A stretch of DNA of 63,610 nucleotides from the IMG/VR virus record IMGVR_UViG_3300009155_000004, positions 1-63,610 of that record. The stretch is one strand, 5' to 3'. Position 1 is the stretch's first letter. Each line of letters starts with the position of its first letter. The notes under the pieces were generated by a model. That model was given only the letters and a program-made list of their open reading frames with translations. It searched no databases and was not told the DNA's origin. A program made the position numbers and the translations under genes. This stretch comes from a virus. Below, piece by piece: positions 16,037-22,597 of the stretch.

Positions 16037-16291
16037 TTACCAGATCGCTACAATATTTGATGCCGCTGTTCCGGTTGCAAACACTTGAAGTACCTGTACC
16101 GGCATATATCCAACTGGATGATTAGCAAATAAAACATTATCACCACCAACTGTTTGAACAGTAATATTACCTGCGGTTCCAATGTATAGAACGCATCCAT
16201 TACTGATGCCATTCATTACTGAGGGAATTAATGCTGAATCTGATGGGGTTACCGCTGCTGCTCTATACCCCTGTAGTTTTTGATATGCCAT
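16037..16291 (-). CDS. Small virion-type beta protein (84 aa)
   Basis: Frame MAYQKLQGYRAAAVTPSDSA with Gly-rich strands (CVLYIGTAGNITVQTVGGDN) and the segment PVGYMPVQVLQVFATGTAAS. This looks like the short head-decoration or fibre proteins that in many T7- and T4-like phages carry the 'GTAGNLxVxTxxGxxVxFxNVPxGxxLPVxVxxV' pattern. Box TATATTTG lies 9 bases before the ATG. Confidence 0.6.
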   Translation of the reverse strand: MAYQKLQGYRAAAVTPSDSALIPSVMNGISNGCVLYIGTAGNITVQTVGGDNVLFANHPVGYMPVQVLQVFATGTAASNIVAIW

Positions 16292-16300
16292 AATTTTCTA

Positions 16301-16308
16301 CAAATATA
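16301..16308 (-). promoter_or_regulatory. -7 box (TATATTTG) for the 84-aa gene
   Basis: The plus strand reads CAAATATA, 9 bases from the ATG at 16291. Confidence 0.5.
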
Positions 16309-16320
16309 GTTAATTTTGGT

Positions 16321-16605
16321 TTAGCACTTCCATCTTTTTCTGGCCTGCCTTAATCTTGAATTGGGATCAGCGGCTGCCTTCGGGAAGTCTTTCATCTGCC
16401 CAGCACTGCGCGCACAGAATGACTTACGTCTCTTTGCGTCAGCACTACCAGGTTTTACATCACCCGTTACGGCGGTACGCAGACGGCTGCCTGGGTTTGC
16501 TTTACGATACGCAGCCACGCCTTTTGCTGTCATGCCGGCCCCTTTGCTTGTCGGCAAATAGTTAGCACTTTTGCCTGTTGTTGTTTTAGGTATAGACTTT
16601 GCCAT
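16321..16605 (-). CDS. Small basic protein of the DUF6321 type (94 aa)
   Basis: Pattern GKSANYLPTSKGAGMTAKGV, AAYRKANPGSRLRTAVTG and AKRRKSFCARSAGQMKD, ending RLRQARKRWKC. This matches the small basic family DUF6321 known from marine phages (recognised from memory). The two Cys (RKSFCAR and the C-terminal WKC) are the family hallmarks. Function is unknown; abundance near structural genes suggests a virion or DNA-associated role. Confidence 0.7.
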   Translation of the reverse strand: MAKSIPKTTTGKSANYLPTSKGAGMTAKGVAAYRKANPGSRLRTAVTGDVKPGSADAKRRKSFCARSAGQMKDFPKAAADPNSRLRQARKRWKC

Positions 16606-16606
16606 A

Positions 16607-16732
16607 TTATCTTCCTTGCCCTCTATATTTCTTATCAGGTTTATTATTTTTACTATGAACGCCAGGTCTACTAGCCTTCGGTTTCAGAGTGAACTTCTTG
16701 CTCGACTCCGTCTGCTTCTTTGGTTTCGCCAT
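16607..16732 (-). CDS. Small basic protein ending KKYRGQGR (41 aa)
   Basis: The frame starts MAKPKKQTESSKKFTLKPKA and has the core RPGVHSKNNKPDKKYRGQGR. The 'GVHxK ... YRGQGR' ending recurs in short phage proteins, as I recall it. It overlaps the 63-aa gene (16671-16862) by 62 bases in a different frame, so one stretch encodes two proteins. Confidence 0.6.
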   Translation of the reverse strand: MAKPKKQTESSKKFTLKPKASRPGVHSKNNKPDKKYRGQGR

Positions 16733-16862
16733 AAGGGAATAATTCGTTTAGTTTTTCTTGTCTTGCCTCACATCCGCAATCTTCGCCCACAACAGCCTTC
16801 ACAACAGCCTTTACGCCTGTCGCTTCCATTATTGCTGCAATTGTATCGCCTAATCCGTGCAT
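16671..16862 (-). CDS. Small acidic protein with a CxC pair (63 aa)
   Basis: The ATG at 16862 (MHGLGDTIAAIMEATGVKAV) is preferred over the TTG at 16871, which lies inside the promoter box. The protein has a hydrophobic helix, then DCGCEARQEKLNELFPYGET and an acidic tail. The short layout 'GxGDxIAxxxxxxGI/Vxxxxxx...CGCxxRxxxLNxxFPY' is a recurrent small phage protein form. Metal binding by the two Cys is possible. Divergent from the plus-strand regulator at 16892. Confidence 0.6.
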   Translation of the reverse strand: MHGLGDTIAAIMEATGVKAVVKAVVGEDCGCEARQEKLNELFPYGETKEADGVEQEVHSETEG

Positions 16863-16868
16863 TTTATG

Positions 16869-16876
16869 CAAATATA
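16869..16876 (-). promoter_or_regulatory. -7 box (TATATTTG) for the 63-aa gene, divergent pair
   Basis: The plus strand reads CAAATATA, 6 bases from the minus-strand ATG at 16862. It is only 2 bases away from the plus-strand box at 16879-16886, so the two promoters overlap face to face. Confidence 0.55.
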
Positions 16877-16878
16877 AG

Positions 16879-16886
16879 TATCTTTG
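16879..16886 (+). promoter_or_regulatory. -7 box (TATCTTTG) for the winged-helix gene
   Basis: A perfect TAnnTTTG match, 5 bases before the ATG at 16892, on the opposite strand to all other late-arm promoters. Confidence 0.6.
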
Positions 16887-16891
16887 TTGAT

Positions 16892-17404
16892 ATGAAAAAA
16901 ACTGGAATCAAACGATGTGAAGAAAGAATTGAAAAACAAAGAATACGCGAAGCCAAGAACCATATCCCTGCCCCAATCGAACCTATCAAGTATAATTACC
17001 TAAAATATTGGAGGCTTGTAAAGTACTGGGCACAAGTTGAGATGAAGTTAATGGAGACTGACGTGTATATGCTTTTGTACATCTACGCAGAGCGTCCGTT
17101 CACCATGACATACTTTAAGCAATATGACTCAACCTTCACACATCAACACTCAAAGTTTGACCGCTTCCTACGCGAAGGCTATATCGTTAAGTTCAGGCAA
17201 AACTATAAGACTTACGGGACCCTCTACACCATTTCATTTAAAGGCAAGAAGATCTGCGATGACATCTATAAAATCTTAGAAGGCAAGAAGCACGTCCAAG
17301 TTGGTGGTAAGCAGCACTATGTCAAGCAGGTCACCAATATTGCCCTTCGCAGAATGAAGAGAGACACTACGCCTGTAGAAGAACGACGACGTCCGCTTCT
17401 TTAA
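16892..17404 (+). CDS. Winged helix-turn-helix, MarR-like regulator (170 aa)
   Basis: The only plus-strand gene in the 20-kb late arm. The basic start (MKKTGIKRCEERIEKQRIRE) leads to a domain with MLLYIYAERPFTMTYFKQY, then FDRFLREGYIVKFRQNYKTY and LYTISFKGKKICDDIYKIL, which fits a winged helix (recognition helix, then beta-hairpin wing 'GYIVKFRQNYKTYGTLYTIS'), as in MarR-family regulators. The ATG is set by the promoter box; the frame is open further upstream but overlaps the minus-strand genes. Its 3' end overlaps groES by 38 bases tail to tail, so transcription through it would be antisense to groES. Confidence 0.65.
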   Translation: MKKTGIKRCEERIEKQRIREAKNHIPAPIEPIKYNYLKYWRLVKYWAQVEMKLMETDVYMLLYIYAERPFTMTYFKQYDSTFTHQHSKFDRFLREGYIVKFRQNYKTYGTLYTISFKGKKICDDIYKILEGKKHVQVGGKQHYVKQVTNIALRRMKRDTTPVEERRRPLL

Positions 17405-17630
17405 TCACACCGTACACCGCGCCATCAATGCGCACCTGATGCCCATTGCGCTTGTCAAAGTATATCATGTCGCCCTCTTTTACTGCCAGCACCTCGTTGC
17501 CAACACTCACAACTGTGCCTTTGCCGTAGCGCATCTCGTCATTCTCGACGTTTGTCAATAGCAAACCAGAGGAGGTCTTAGCCTCCTCGATGATTTGATT
17601 GATGATTATGTATTTATTTACAGCTCTCAT
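17367..17630 (-). CDS. groES: GroES co-chaperonin (87 aa)
   Basis: This is the heptameric lid of the GroEL chamber. It has the N-terminal strand MRAVNKYIIINQIIEE, the mobile loop AKTSSGLLLTN ending in the Leu-Leu-Leu contact that binds GroEL, then GKGTVVSVGNEVLAVKEGDM and a C-terminal strand ADVVVLLQA. At 87 residues it is slightly short (usual about 95). Its ATG overlaps the groEL stop (ATGA). The order groEL then groES is the reverse of bacterial operons. The two starts share the string ATGAGAGCT, which suggests local duplication around the junction. Confidence 0.93.
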   Translation of the reverse strand: MRAVNKYIIINQIIEEAKTSSGLLLTNVENDEMRYGKGTVVSVGNEVLAVKEGDMIYFDKRNGHQVRIDGAVYGVIKEADVVVLLQA

Positions 17631-19165
17631 TTAGCTCTCATGTTATAGATGATACAATTGGTCCCTAAGATTGTCGTAGATACACTCACAGCGTTCTCTA
17701 AGGCATTCTTTGTAACTTTTGAGGGGTCTATGACGCCCATCTCCTTTAAATCGCCTGTAGCGGCTGTTTTGACATTGTATCCAAGGCCCGTTTGTGCAAA
17801 ATTTTCTCTAATCACATCAGCATTGTCAACATTGATGCCTGCATTCTCTAAAATTATGTAGAATGGAGCCACAATTGACGCTGCCATAATCTTTCTGGCA
17901 ATACTATGCTTGTCTTTGGCCCACATTTTCTCGACAATTGACAGTAATGCGTACCCACCACCTGGCAGTATCCCCTCTTCAAGGGCTGCTTTGGTCGCGC
18001 ACACCGCGTCATCCACCCTGTCTTTCTTCTCTTTTTGCTCAATATCACTGCTTGCACCCACATAAATGACAGCAACACCACCTGCAAGGTTCGCAATGCG
18101 CTCTTCTTTGAACGCTGCATCGTCTGTTGTCATCCCTTTGATCTCTTCAATGCGAGCTTTGGCGCTTGCGCTGTCCTTTAGGATCACAACACTGGCATCT
18201 TTACCAACCACGACCTTATTTGCTTGACCAAGGTCACTAATTGTCATCAATGAGAAGTCATCACCCGTGTCATCAGTGATATACTTGCCGCCTGTCGCAA
18301 TTGCCAGGTCAGACATCAGGTCCTGCTTCTTATATCCAAATTGTGGAGGCAAGATCACTGCAACCTTTAATACTCCCTTCATCTTGTTAAGATTCAACGA
18401 GTTAAGCGCATTCTCGCCCATCTCAGAGATGATAAGTATGCTGCGATTCTGTCTGTGCACTTCTGCCAGAATGTGCTCAATGCTTTGTAGTGACGCTATT
18501 TCTTGATCTGAGATCAAGATGTACGGGTTCTCCAGCACAGCCTCTTGTCTCTTCTCGTCTGTCACCATGTACTTGCTTGAGTAGCCACGCTTGATGCGCA
18601 TCCCGTTCACCACCTCAGAGTATGTCATGCTTGTCGATGAGTTCTCAACAGTCACAGCGCCATCCTTGCCCACTTTAATGTACGCGTCAGCCACAATCTC
18701 TCCGATCTCTTTATCGTTGTTTGCAGATATTGTCGCCACGTCAAGCAAGCTGTCGTTTGTTACCGGCACAGCCATGTCGCTCAGGTCTTTGATAATCTCT
18801 TTTGATACTGCCACAATGTCTCTTAGCACAGATGGATCTTTCTCAATCCCTTCAGCGGTGTACGCGTCGATGATGGCCTCTGCGAGCACTAGGGCCGTTG
18901 AAGTTCCGTCTCCCGATATTGTCGCTGTCTTCTCGCTAGCTTCCTTCATCATTGTAACCGCAAGGTTCTCGATTGGATCGTCTAGCACAATTGACTTGGC
19001 AACAGTGACACCGTCCTTCGTTACAACAATACCACGTGTGTGATTCTCTGACTCAATCAGGACAGTCTGCCCCATTGGTCCTAATGTAGACTTGACCGCC
19101 TTCGCTATTTTGCGAACGCCACTCATCAGTCTATCTTGGTTAAATTCAATTTCTTTTACAATCAT
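17627..19165 (-). CDS. groEL: GroEL chaperonin (512 aa)
   Basis: An ATP-driven folding chamber. The ATP-binding signature TKDGVTVAKSIVLDDPIENL is near residue 50 and GDGTSTALVLAEAI near residue 85, including the catalytic Asp of GDGT. The equatorial return GILPGGGYALLSIVEK is near residue 390. It is shorter than bacterial GroEL (about 545) and lacks the Gly-Met tail, ending NCIIYNMRAK. It has its own promoter (19173-19180) right after a terminator, so it is expressed independently of the upstream genes. It presumably folds the phage capsid or a large tail protein; the actual substrate cannot be read from the sequence. Confidence 0.97.
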   Translation of the reverse strand: MIVKEIEFNQDRLMSGVRKIAKAVKSTLGPMGQTVLIESENHTRGIVVTKDGVTVAKSIVLDDPIENLAVTMMKEASEKTATISGDGTSTALVLAEAIIDAYTAEGIEKDPSVLRDIVAVSKEIIKDLSDMAVPVTNDSLLDVATISANNDKEIGEIVADAYIKVGKDGAVTVENSSTSMTYSEVVNGMRIKRGYSSKYMVTDEKRQEAVLENPYILISDQEIASLQSIEHILAEVHRQNRSILIISEMGENALNSLNLNKMKGVLKVAVILPPQFGYKKQDLMSDLAIATGGKYITDDTGDDFSLMTISDLGQANKVVVGKDASVVILKDSASAKARIEEIKGMTTDDAAFKEERIANLAGGVAVIYVGASSDIEQKEKKDRVDDAVCATKAALEEGILPGGGYALLSIVEKMWAKDKHSIARKIMAASIVAPFYIILENAGINVDNADVIRENFAQTGLGYNVKTAATGDLKEMGVIDPSKVTKNALENAVSVSTTILGTNCIIYNMRAK

Positions 19166-19172
19166 TTTGTCG

Positions 19173-19180
19173 CAAATTTA
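19173..19180 (-). promoter_or_regulatory. -7 box (TAAATTTG) for groEL-groES
   Basis: The plus strand reads CAAATTTA, 7 bases before the groEL ATG and immediately after the T-run of the terminator at 19189-19207. Confidence 0.55.
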
Positions 19181-19188
19181 AACAAAAA

Positions 19189-19207
19189 ATGCGACATATA
19201 GCCGCAT
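19189..19207 (-). terminator. Intrinsic terminator upstream of groEL
   Basis: Stem ATGCGGC (19207-19201 read on the minus strand) with GTCGCAT (19195-19189), one G-U pair, 5-base loop TATAT, then TTTTTTG. It ends transcription from the 119-aa gene. Confidence 0.75.
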
Positions 19208-19232
19208 CTTTATAAGTTTGTTTGTTTTGATG

Positions 19233-19592
19233 TTAACGTTTTTTCTTTGTAGGGATTTTGTATCTTCCTTGTGATCTTTCTTCTGCCTCATTAGCCTTTG
19301 CTTGTGGCATATCTATCTTCTTTTGTTTTGCATCAGCAGCTTGATATCCGGCAGCTCTTCTTTCCCATGCCTTATTCATAACTGAATCTTGTTGAAATCC
19401 CCCTAGCTTTGACCCTCTTTTAATTTGAGTTACAGGTAAAATCTCTCTTTCGTATTTGGTCCTAGAATCTCCCATGATTTTCTCAGGAGTTCTTCTTTCT
19501 AACTGATTAGCTCTGCTTAATGATAAACTATTAATTGGCTCCGGAGTAGTACTCAACGGATAATCTCTGCCTTTTGGTTTTGGTGTTGCCAT
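19233..19592 (-). CDS. Basic, Gln/Arg-rich small protein (119 aa)
   Basis: Disordered-looking and basic (MATPKPKGRDYPLSTTPEPI, RTPEKIMGDSRTKYEREILP, MPQAKANEAEERSQGRYKIP, ending TKKKR). Probably a small virion or DNA-associated protein. It has its own promoter 7 bases before the ATG and its own terminator, making a monocistronic unit. Confidence 0.55.
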   Translation of the reverse strand: MATPKPKGRDYPLSTTPEPINSLSLSRANQLERRTPEKIMGDSRTKYEREILPVTQIKRGSKLGGFQQDSVMNKAWERRAAGYQAADAKQKKIDMPQAKANEAEERSQGRYKIPTKKKR

Positions 19593-19599
19593 AATGGTA

Positions 19600-19607
19600 C
19601 AAATATA
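19600..19607 (-). promoter_or_regulatory. -7 box (TATATTTG) for the 119-aa gene
   Basis: The plus strand reads CAAATATA, 7 bases before the ATG at 19592 and just beyond the stop codon of the 41-aa gene. Confidence 0.55.
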
Positions 19608-19608
19608 A

Positions 19609-19734
19609 TTACTTTATTTTTGGTTTTACTTTTGGTGCTTTGACGATTAGCTTCTTGATCAGATGGTTGTTTGACTTGCCGTCCTTCTCAAGCATCTTAC
19701 CGTATACCTTGCCTAGGCCTTTGTCTTTTCTCAT
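19609..19734 (-). CDS. Small Lys-rich protein (41 aa)
   Basis: Frame MRKDKGLGKVYGKMLEKDGK followed by a hydrophobic-basic tail (LIKKLIVKAPKVKPKIK). Its ATG overlaps the amidase stop codon by ATGA, so it is probably co-translated with the endolysin. Function unknown. Confidence 0.5.
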   Translation of the reverse strand: MRKDKGLGKVYGKMLEKDGKSNNHLIKKLIVKAPKVKPKIK

Positions 19735-20360
19735 GATAAACTCTTTAACATTGCGATTAGTCTCGGGCATGGGTATGTGTCGCTCTTGTCATTGCGGACG
19801 CTGACGTGAGTGTATACACCTGGCTTACCTTCTAAGGCATCCTTGCAGACTGCCCACATATTCTCGTTGTATGTCAGTGGGATATTATACTTGTCGTTCC
19901 AAAGCAACAATAGGTGCTTTACAGCCTCGATCTGCTTGTCAGTGTACTTGTGATAATACTTGTACCCTTTAAACTCCGTAGGTAGCTCCTCGACATCGCT
20001 CTGTGGCACCTCGCCGTTCACGTAGTTGTAGAACTTGTCGCCCTTCTTAGTCAAGCCGCCCCATGCACATAGCTCAATGCCAATACTTGAGCGGTCAAGA
20101 TTTTTGTACGGAAGCTTATTGTTCGCAAAAGCCTGGTTCGTTAGGCCCAAATGGTATGCCCACTTAGAACTTGGGAACCCCTGCACGATCTGGCCATCTT
20201 GCCCGATCACAACGCAAGTCGCTACCGGTGTCGCATCTGCTTGCCAGAACTTGAACACATTCTCAGCGTTCGGACCGCCAGCAGTATGATGCAAGTATAT
20301 CTGCGTCTTTGGCGTTACCTCATTCTTGTAGTTCGTAAACTCAACTTGTTTGATATTCAT
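19731..20360 (-). CDS. Endolysin, N-acetylmuramoyl-L-alanine amidase (209 aa)
   Basis: Cuts the bond between MurNAc and the stem peptide. It has the Amidase_2 pattern: zinc histidines in QIYLHHTAGG (about residue 24), SSKWAYHLGL (about residue 67), and a third in GVYTHVSVRNDKSDTYPCPR near the C-terminus. The first strand and the GQDGQIVQGFPSSKWAYHLG segment match the family core. It has no signal sequence, so it needs the holin to reach the wall. Box TAACTTTG lies 6 bases before the ATG, at the end of the HNH gene. Confidence 0.9.
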   Translation of the reverse strand: MNIKQVEFTNYKNEVTPKTQIYLHHTAGGPNAENVFKFWQADATPVATCVVIGQDGQIVQGFPSSKWAYHLGLTNQAFANNKLPYKNLDRSSIGIELCAWGGLTKKGDKFYNYVNGEVPQSDVEELPTEFKGYKYYHKYTDKQIEAVKHLLLLWNDKYNIPLTYNENMWAVCKDALEGKPGVYTHVSVRNDKSDTYPCPRLIAMLKSLS

Positions 20361-20363
20361 ACG

Positions 20364-20891
20364 CTACAAAGTTACCCAAAAATATTCAAAGTCAATTAAT
20401 GGTCTGTCCATGCCTCGACGGTATAAGTACACATCTTTGTCAAGCCCGAGAGCTTTGCAAGCATCAGTGATCGTCTCGTACAACTGTTGGCTTGCAATGT
20501 GACGTACCATGCGTACCTTTGGCTTCACCTCCTTCTTACGTGGCTTCTTGAGGGCCTCGCGTTGACTCTCGCTCATGGTGCGCTTACCACTTTGCCAGTC
20601 CTCTTGCATCATCTCGGAGGCGGTGAGCCATCTTAAATTGCTGACATTGTTGTTCTGCTTGTTCCCGTCAATGTGCCTGACAAGCTTCTTGCCATCAGGG
20701 TTTGGGACAAACGCATCAGCAACCAACTTGTGAACCATAAATATCCTAGGCCTTCTGGCAACAGATAGCGTAATCTTTCTGCATCCGTCCGCAGATGGTT
20801 GATCCTTTAAAATCTTTTTGCCTCCGCCAATTAAACTCGTGATGATTCCGGCATCACTTACCATGTAACGTTCAAATATAATTTTATTCAT
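20364..20891 (-). CDS. HNH homing endonuclease (175 aa)
   Basis: A free-standing selfish DNA-cutting gene. N-terminal NUMOD4-like part (YMVSDAGIITSLIGGGKKIL), HNH core LVRHIDGNKQNNNVSNLRWL at about residues 70-90, then a basic linker and a NUMOD1-like C-terminal DNA-binding part (YETITDACKALGLDKDVYLY). The ATG at 20891 is chosen because a TATATTTG box lies 4 bases upstream; an in-frame upstream start would lie inside it. It is the last minus-strand gene before the divide, and the amidase promoter lies within its 3' end. Confidence 0.88.
   Translation of the reverse strand: MNKIIFERYMVSDAGIITSLIGGGKKILKDQPSADGCRKITLSVARRPRIFMVHKLVADAFVPNPDGKKLVRHIDGNKQNNNVSNLRWLTASEMMQEDWQSGKRTMSESQREALKKPRKKEVKPKVRMVRHIASQQLYETITDACKALGLDKDVYLYRRGMDRPLIDFEYFWVTL
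20367..20374 (-). promoter_or_regulatory. -7 box (TAACTTTG) for the amidase gene
   Basis: The plus strand reads CAAAGTTA, 6 bases before the ATG at 20360, inside the end of the HNH coding sequence. Confidence 0.5.
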
Positions 20892-20895
20892 AATG

Positions 20896-20903
20896 CAAAT
20901 ATA
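20896..20903 (-). promoter_or_regulatory. -7 box (TATATTTG) for the HNH gene
   Basis: The plus strand reads CAAATATA, 4 bases before the ATG at 20891, the first leftward promoter of the late arm. Confidence 0.5.
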
Positions 20904-21083
20904 GGTACAATATACCATTTTTGTGTCGGTTTTTATTTTTTGGGGTCTCCCTTCTTTTATTTATACTTTACTTTTAATATTTCTTTTTTAATTTTTTTTT
21001 AAAATATAAATTAACCAATGACACTGAAAATTATTAAGTTATTGATTATCAATAAAAGTAGTAGAGGCATTGTTTATGAATAT

Positions 21084-21228
21084 CGACACAAAGTCGACAC
21101 AGAATCGACACAAGATGTCGAAAATCGACACAAAGTGGGCTGCATTGTGTCGGTTTTGGGGTGTGATTCATCACGACGTAGTAATTAAATTCATTGGAAT
21201 TAATTATTTTGTGTCGGTTTTTGTGTCG
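21084..21228. repeat. Iteron-like cluster of CGACACA motifs
   Basis: Copies on the plus strand at 21084, 21095, 21106 (exactly 11 bases apart) and 21126, and inverted copies (TGTGTCG) at 21146, 21210 and 21222; one more inverted copy lies at 20922. Most have the extended form TCGACACAAA or its complement. The pattern of 11-base phased direct copies facing inverted copies fits a protein-binding array. Confidence 0.75.
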
Positions 21229-21556
21229 GGAATGTCAGGGCAATGTCAAAAATATGTCGCAAATTTTGAGGTTGTGGGTATCCCCCCCAAACTGGATCAG
21301 CCCCCTCGAAAAGAAAACGGATCCTATCCGCATAGGGGGGGTGCCGTTTCGGAAAATTCCGTGCCGATTTTTTGCCTTTTTCCTAGGTGCTTGGTTGGGG
21401 TGCAATCGCTTCGCGCTTGCTTCCGATTTGCGCCCGTTTACTTCGCCCGTTCCCTTGTCCGTTCCATTGGGACGGGGTGAACTTTTCTCGATCTGATTTG
21501 TTCCCCGTAAACAATACGAAAATATCGTACGTTTGATTTGGTATTGTTTGCCCGTT

Positions 21557-21606
21557 AATTCCCTGTACAATCTTTGCGCGTTTATCAGGTAAATTCCCTG
21601 TACAAT
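21557..21606. repeat. Two 15-base direct repeats (AATTCCCTGTACAAT)
   Basis: Identical copies at 21557-21571 and 21592-21606, 35 bases apart, each followed by a similar T-rich stretch ending GCGTTT. They lie 175-225 bases upstream of the first early promoter and may be an operator or origin element. Confidence 0.6.
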
Positions 21607-21762
21607 TTTAAGGCGTTTCACTTTGCGCCCGTGGGATATATCCCCTCTTTATTTTCGCCCTAATAAAAAAACCTTTTTAAAAGCGCCCTTGTAAATCATT
21701 GATAATCAATAGCAATGTCACAATAATGTCATACTTTTAATTATTTTAATCTTTTTTCTTGC

Positions 21763-21771
21763 TTATTCACA
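21763..21771 (+). promoter_or_regulatory. DnaA-box match TTATTCACA in the first early promoter
   Basis: It matches the bacterial DnaA box consensus TTATNCACA and lies between the putative -33 and -7 elements of the promoter at 21781. A second identical box is at 24959-24967. Confidence 0.5.
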
Positions 21772-21780
21772 AATTATACA

Positions 21781-21788
21781 TATCTTTG
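21781..21788 (+). promoter_or_regulatory. First early promoter, -7 box TATCTTTG
   Basis: A perfect TAnnTTTG, with CTTG (21758-21761) 19 bases upstream as a weak -33. The leader of about 25 bases to the ATG at 21818 is A-rich, the usual Bacteroidota initiation region. Confidence 0.75.
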
Positions 21789-21817
21789 TATTGTTAAGAA
21801 AAACTAAAAATAACAAC

Positions 21818-22411
21818 ATGAGGAAACAAGGTCTATCGAATTACGAAAAGCAATTAATATCTAAACGTTTAGATATTATTTTCAACAAGGCAACTGCAAA
21901 GGATATCAACGACGGCAAAAATTGGTATCTAAGCGCATACAACGAAGCGCAAAAGTTAGCAAATGAGTTTAATTTATGCCCGTTAAAATGTGCCGGGGTA
22001 ATTAGTGCGCTAAGCCCAAATAACAAATGGGCGCAAAACTTAAAGGACGCGCACAAAGTATGCAAAGCATTCACTGAAAATAAGGGCGCAAACGACGTTA
22101 AGGTTTGTACGTTCAATACTAACAAGTTTAAAGCCTTTGCAATACTTAACAATTTAGTTGAAATTACAAACGACTCACGTAAAACGTATTCATTCATTCG
22201 CAATGTGGGATACCTTGACTCAGAGCGCGTGACGATTGATATATGGCATTTACGCGCTTGTTATGGCAAAGATAAAGGCACCCCAACCCCTTTAGTTTAC
22301 GACCAAATCGAAGCACTTACTTTAAGAAAGGCTAAAAAATTAGGACTAACAGGTTACAAATACCAAGCCATTATATGGGTAGTAATCAGACAAATTTACA
22401 CTTATAAATAA
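21818..22411 (+). CDS. DUF7178-like protein, possible helix-hairpin-helix DNA-binding protein (197 aa)
   Basis: First gene of the early arm. It shows the layout of the phage family DUF7178: W-YLSAYNEAQKLANEF, then AGVISALSPNNKWAQNLKDA, a central KAFAILNNL, then RVTIDIWHLRACYGK and QAIIWVVIRQ. The alternation of short helices and the conserved 'VTxDxW' segment recall the HhH-GPD fold of DNA glycosylases, where such an Asp is catalytic; this parallel is inference. ATG at 21818 follows the A-rich leader of the first early promoter. Being expressed first, it could act on host or phage DNA. Confidence 0.6.
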   Translation: MRKQGLSNYEKQLISKRLDIIFNKATAKDINDGKNWYLSAYNEAQKLANEFNLCPLKCAGVISALSPNNKWAQNLKDAHKVCKAFTENKGANDVKVCTFNTNKFKAFAILNNLVEITNDSRKTYSFIRNVGYLDSERVTIDIWHLRACYGKDKGTPTPLVYDQIEALTLRKAKKLGLTGYKYQAIIWVVIRQIYTYK

Positions 22412-22416
22412 ACGAC

Positions 22417-22584
22417 ATGATAACATACATTTTTTATACATTCGACGAAAACAGAAACAAAACGATTCACTTTGAGGTGAAATGCATTCAACCAAAAAGG
22501 ACAAAAGCCTACAAAACTGTTTTAAACTTATTCAAAAATCCACCTTTTGTTTATGGATTCGGCTTCAAACCAATAACCAAATAA
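22417..22584 (+). CDS. Small unknown early protein (55 aa)
   Basis: Frame MITYIFYTFDENRNKTIHFE, basic C-terminal half (CIQPKRTKAYKTVLNLFKNP, GFGFKPITK). It lies 5 bases after the previous stop and before an A-rich leader. No family recognised. Confidence 0.5.
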   Translation: MITYIFYTFDENRNKTIHFEVKCIQPKRTKAYKTVLNLFKNPPFVYGFGFKPITK

Positions 22585-22597
22585 AAACTAAACGACT

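Larger units (their letters stand above)
20904..21780. other. Non-coding divide between the late and early arms, possible origin or control region
   Basis: About 880 bases without a supportable gene. It holds eight copies of CGACACA (20922-21228), AT-rich DNA (20935-21070), a GC-rich stretch with G7/C7 runs and several short hairpins (for example CGGAT/ATCCG near 21310 and CCGTTCC/GGGACGG near 21460), two 15-base direct repeats (21557, 21592) and a DnaA-box match (21763-21771). Open frames here are short, overlap the repeats and lack starts in the local style. Divergent transcription starts at both ends. Confidence 0.7.

Noticed and set aside
21070-21480. Open frame of 136 codons in the divide
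   Set aside because: It is built partly from the CGACACA repeats, has no promoter or leader in the local style, overlaps other equally long frames on both strands and has no family resemblance.
21235-21621. Minus-strand frame of 128 codons in the divide
   Set aside because: Runs through GC-rich hairpins and both 15-base repeats; composition is not protein-like and no start signal is present.
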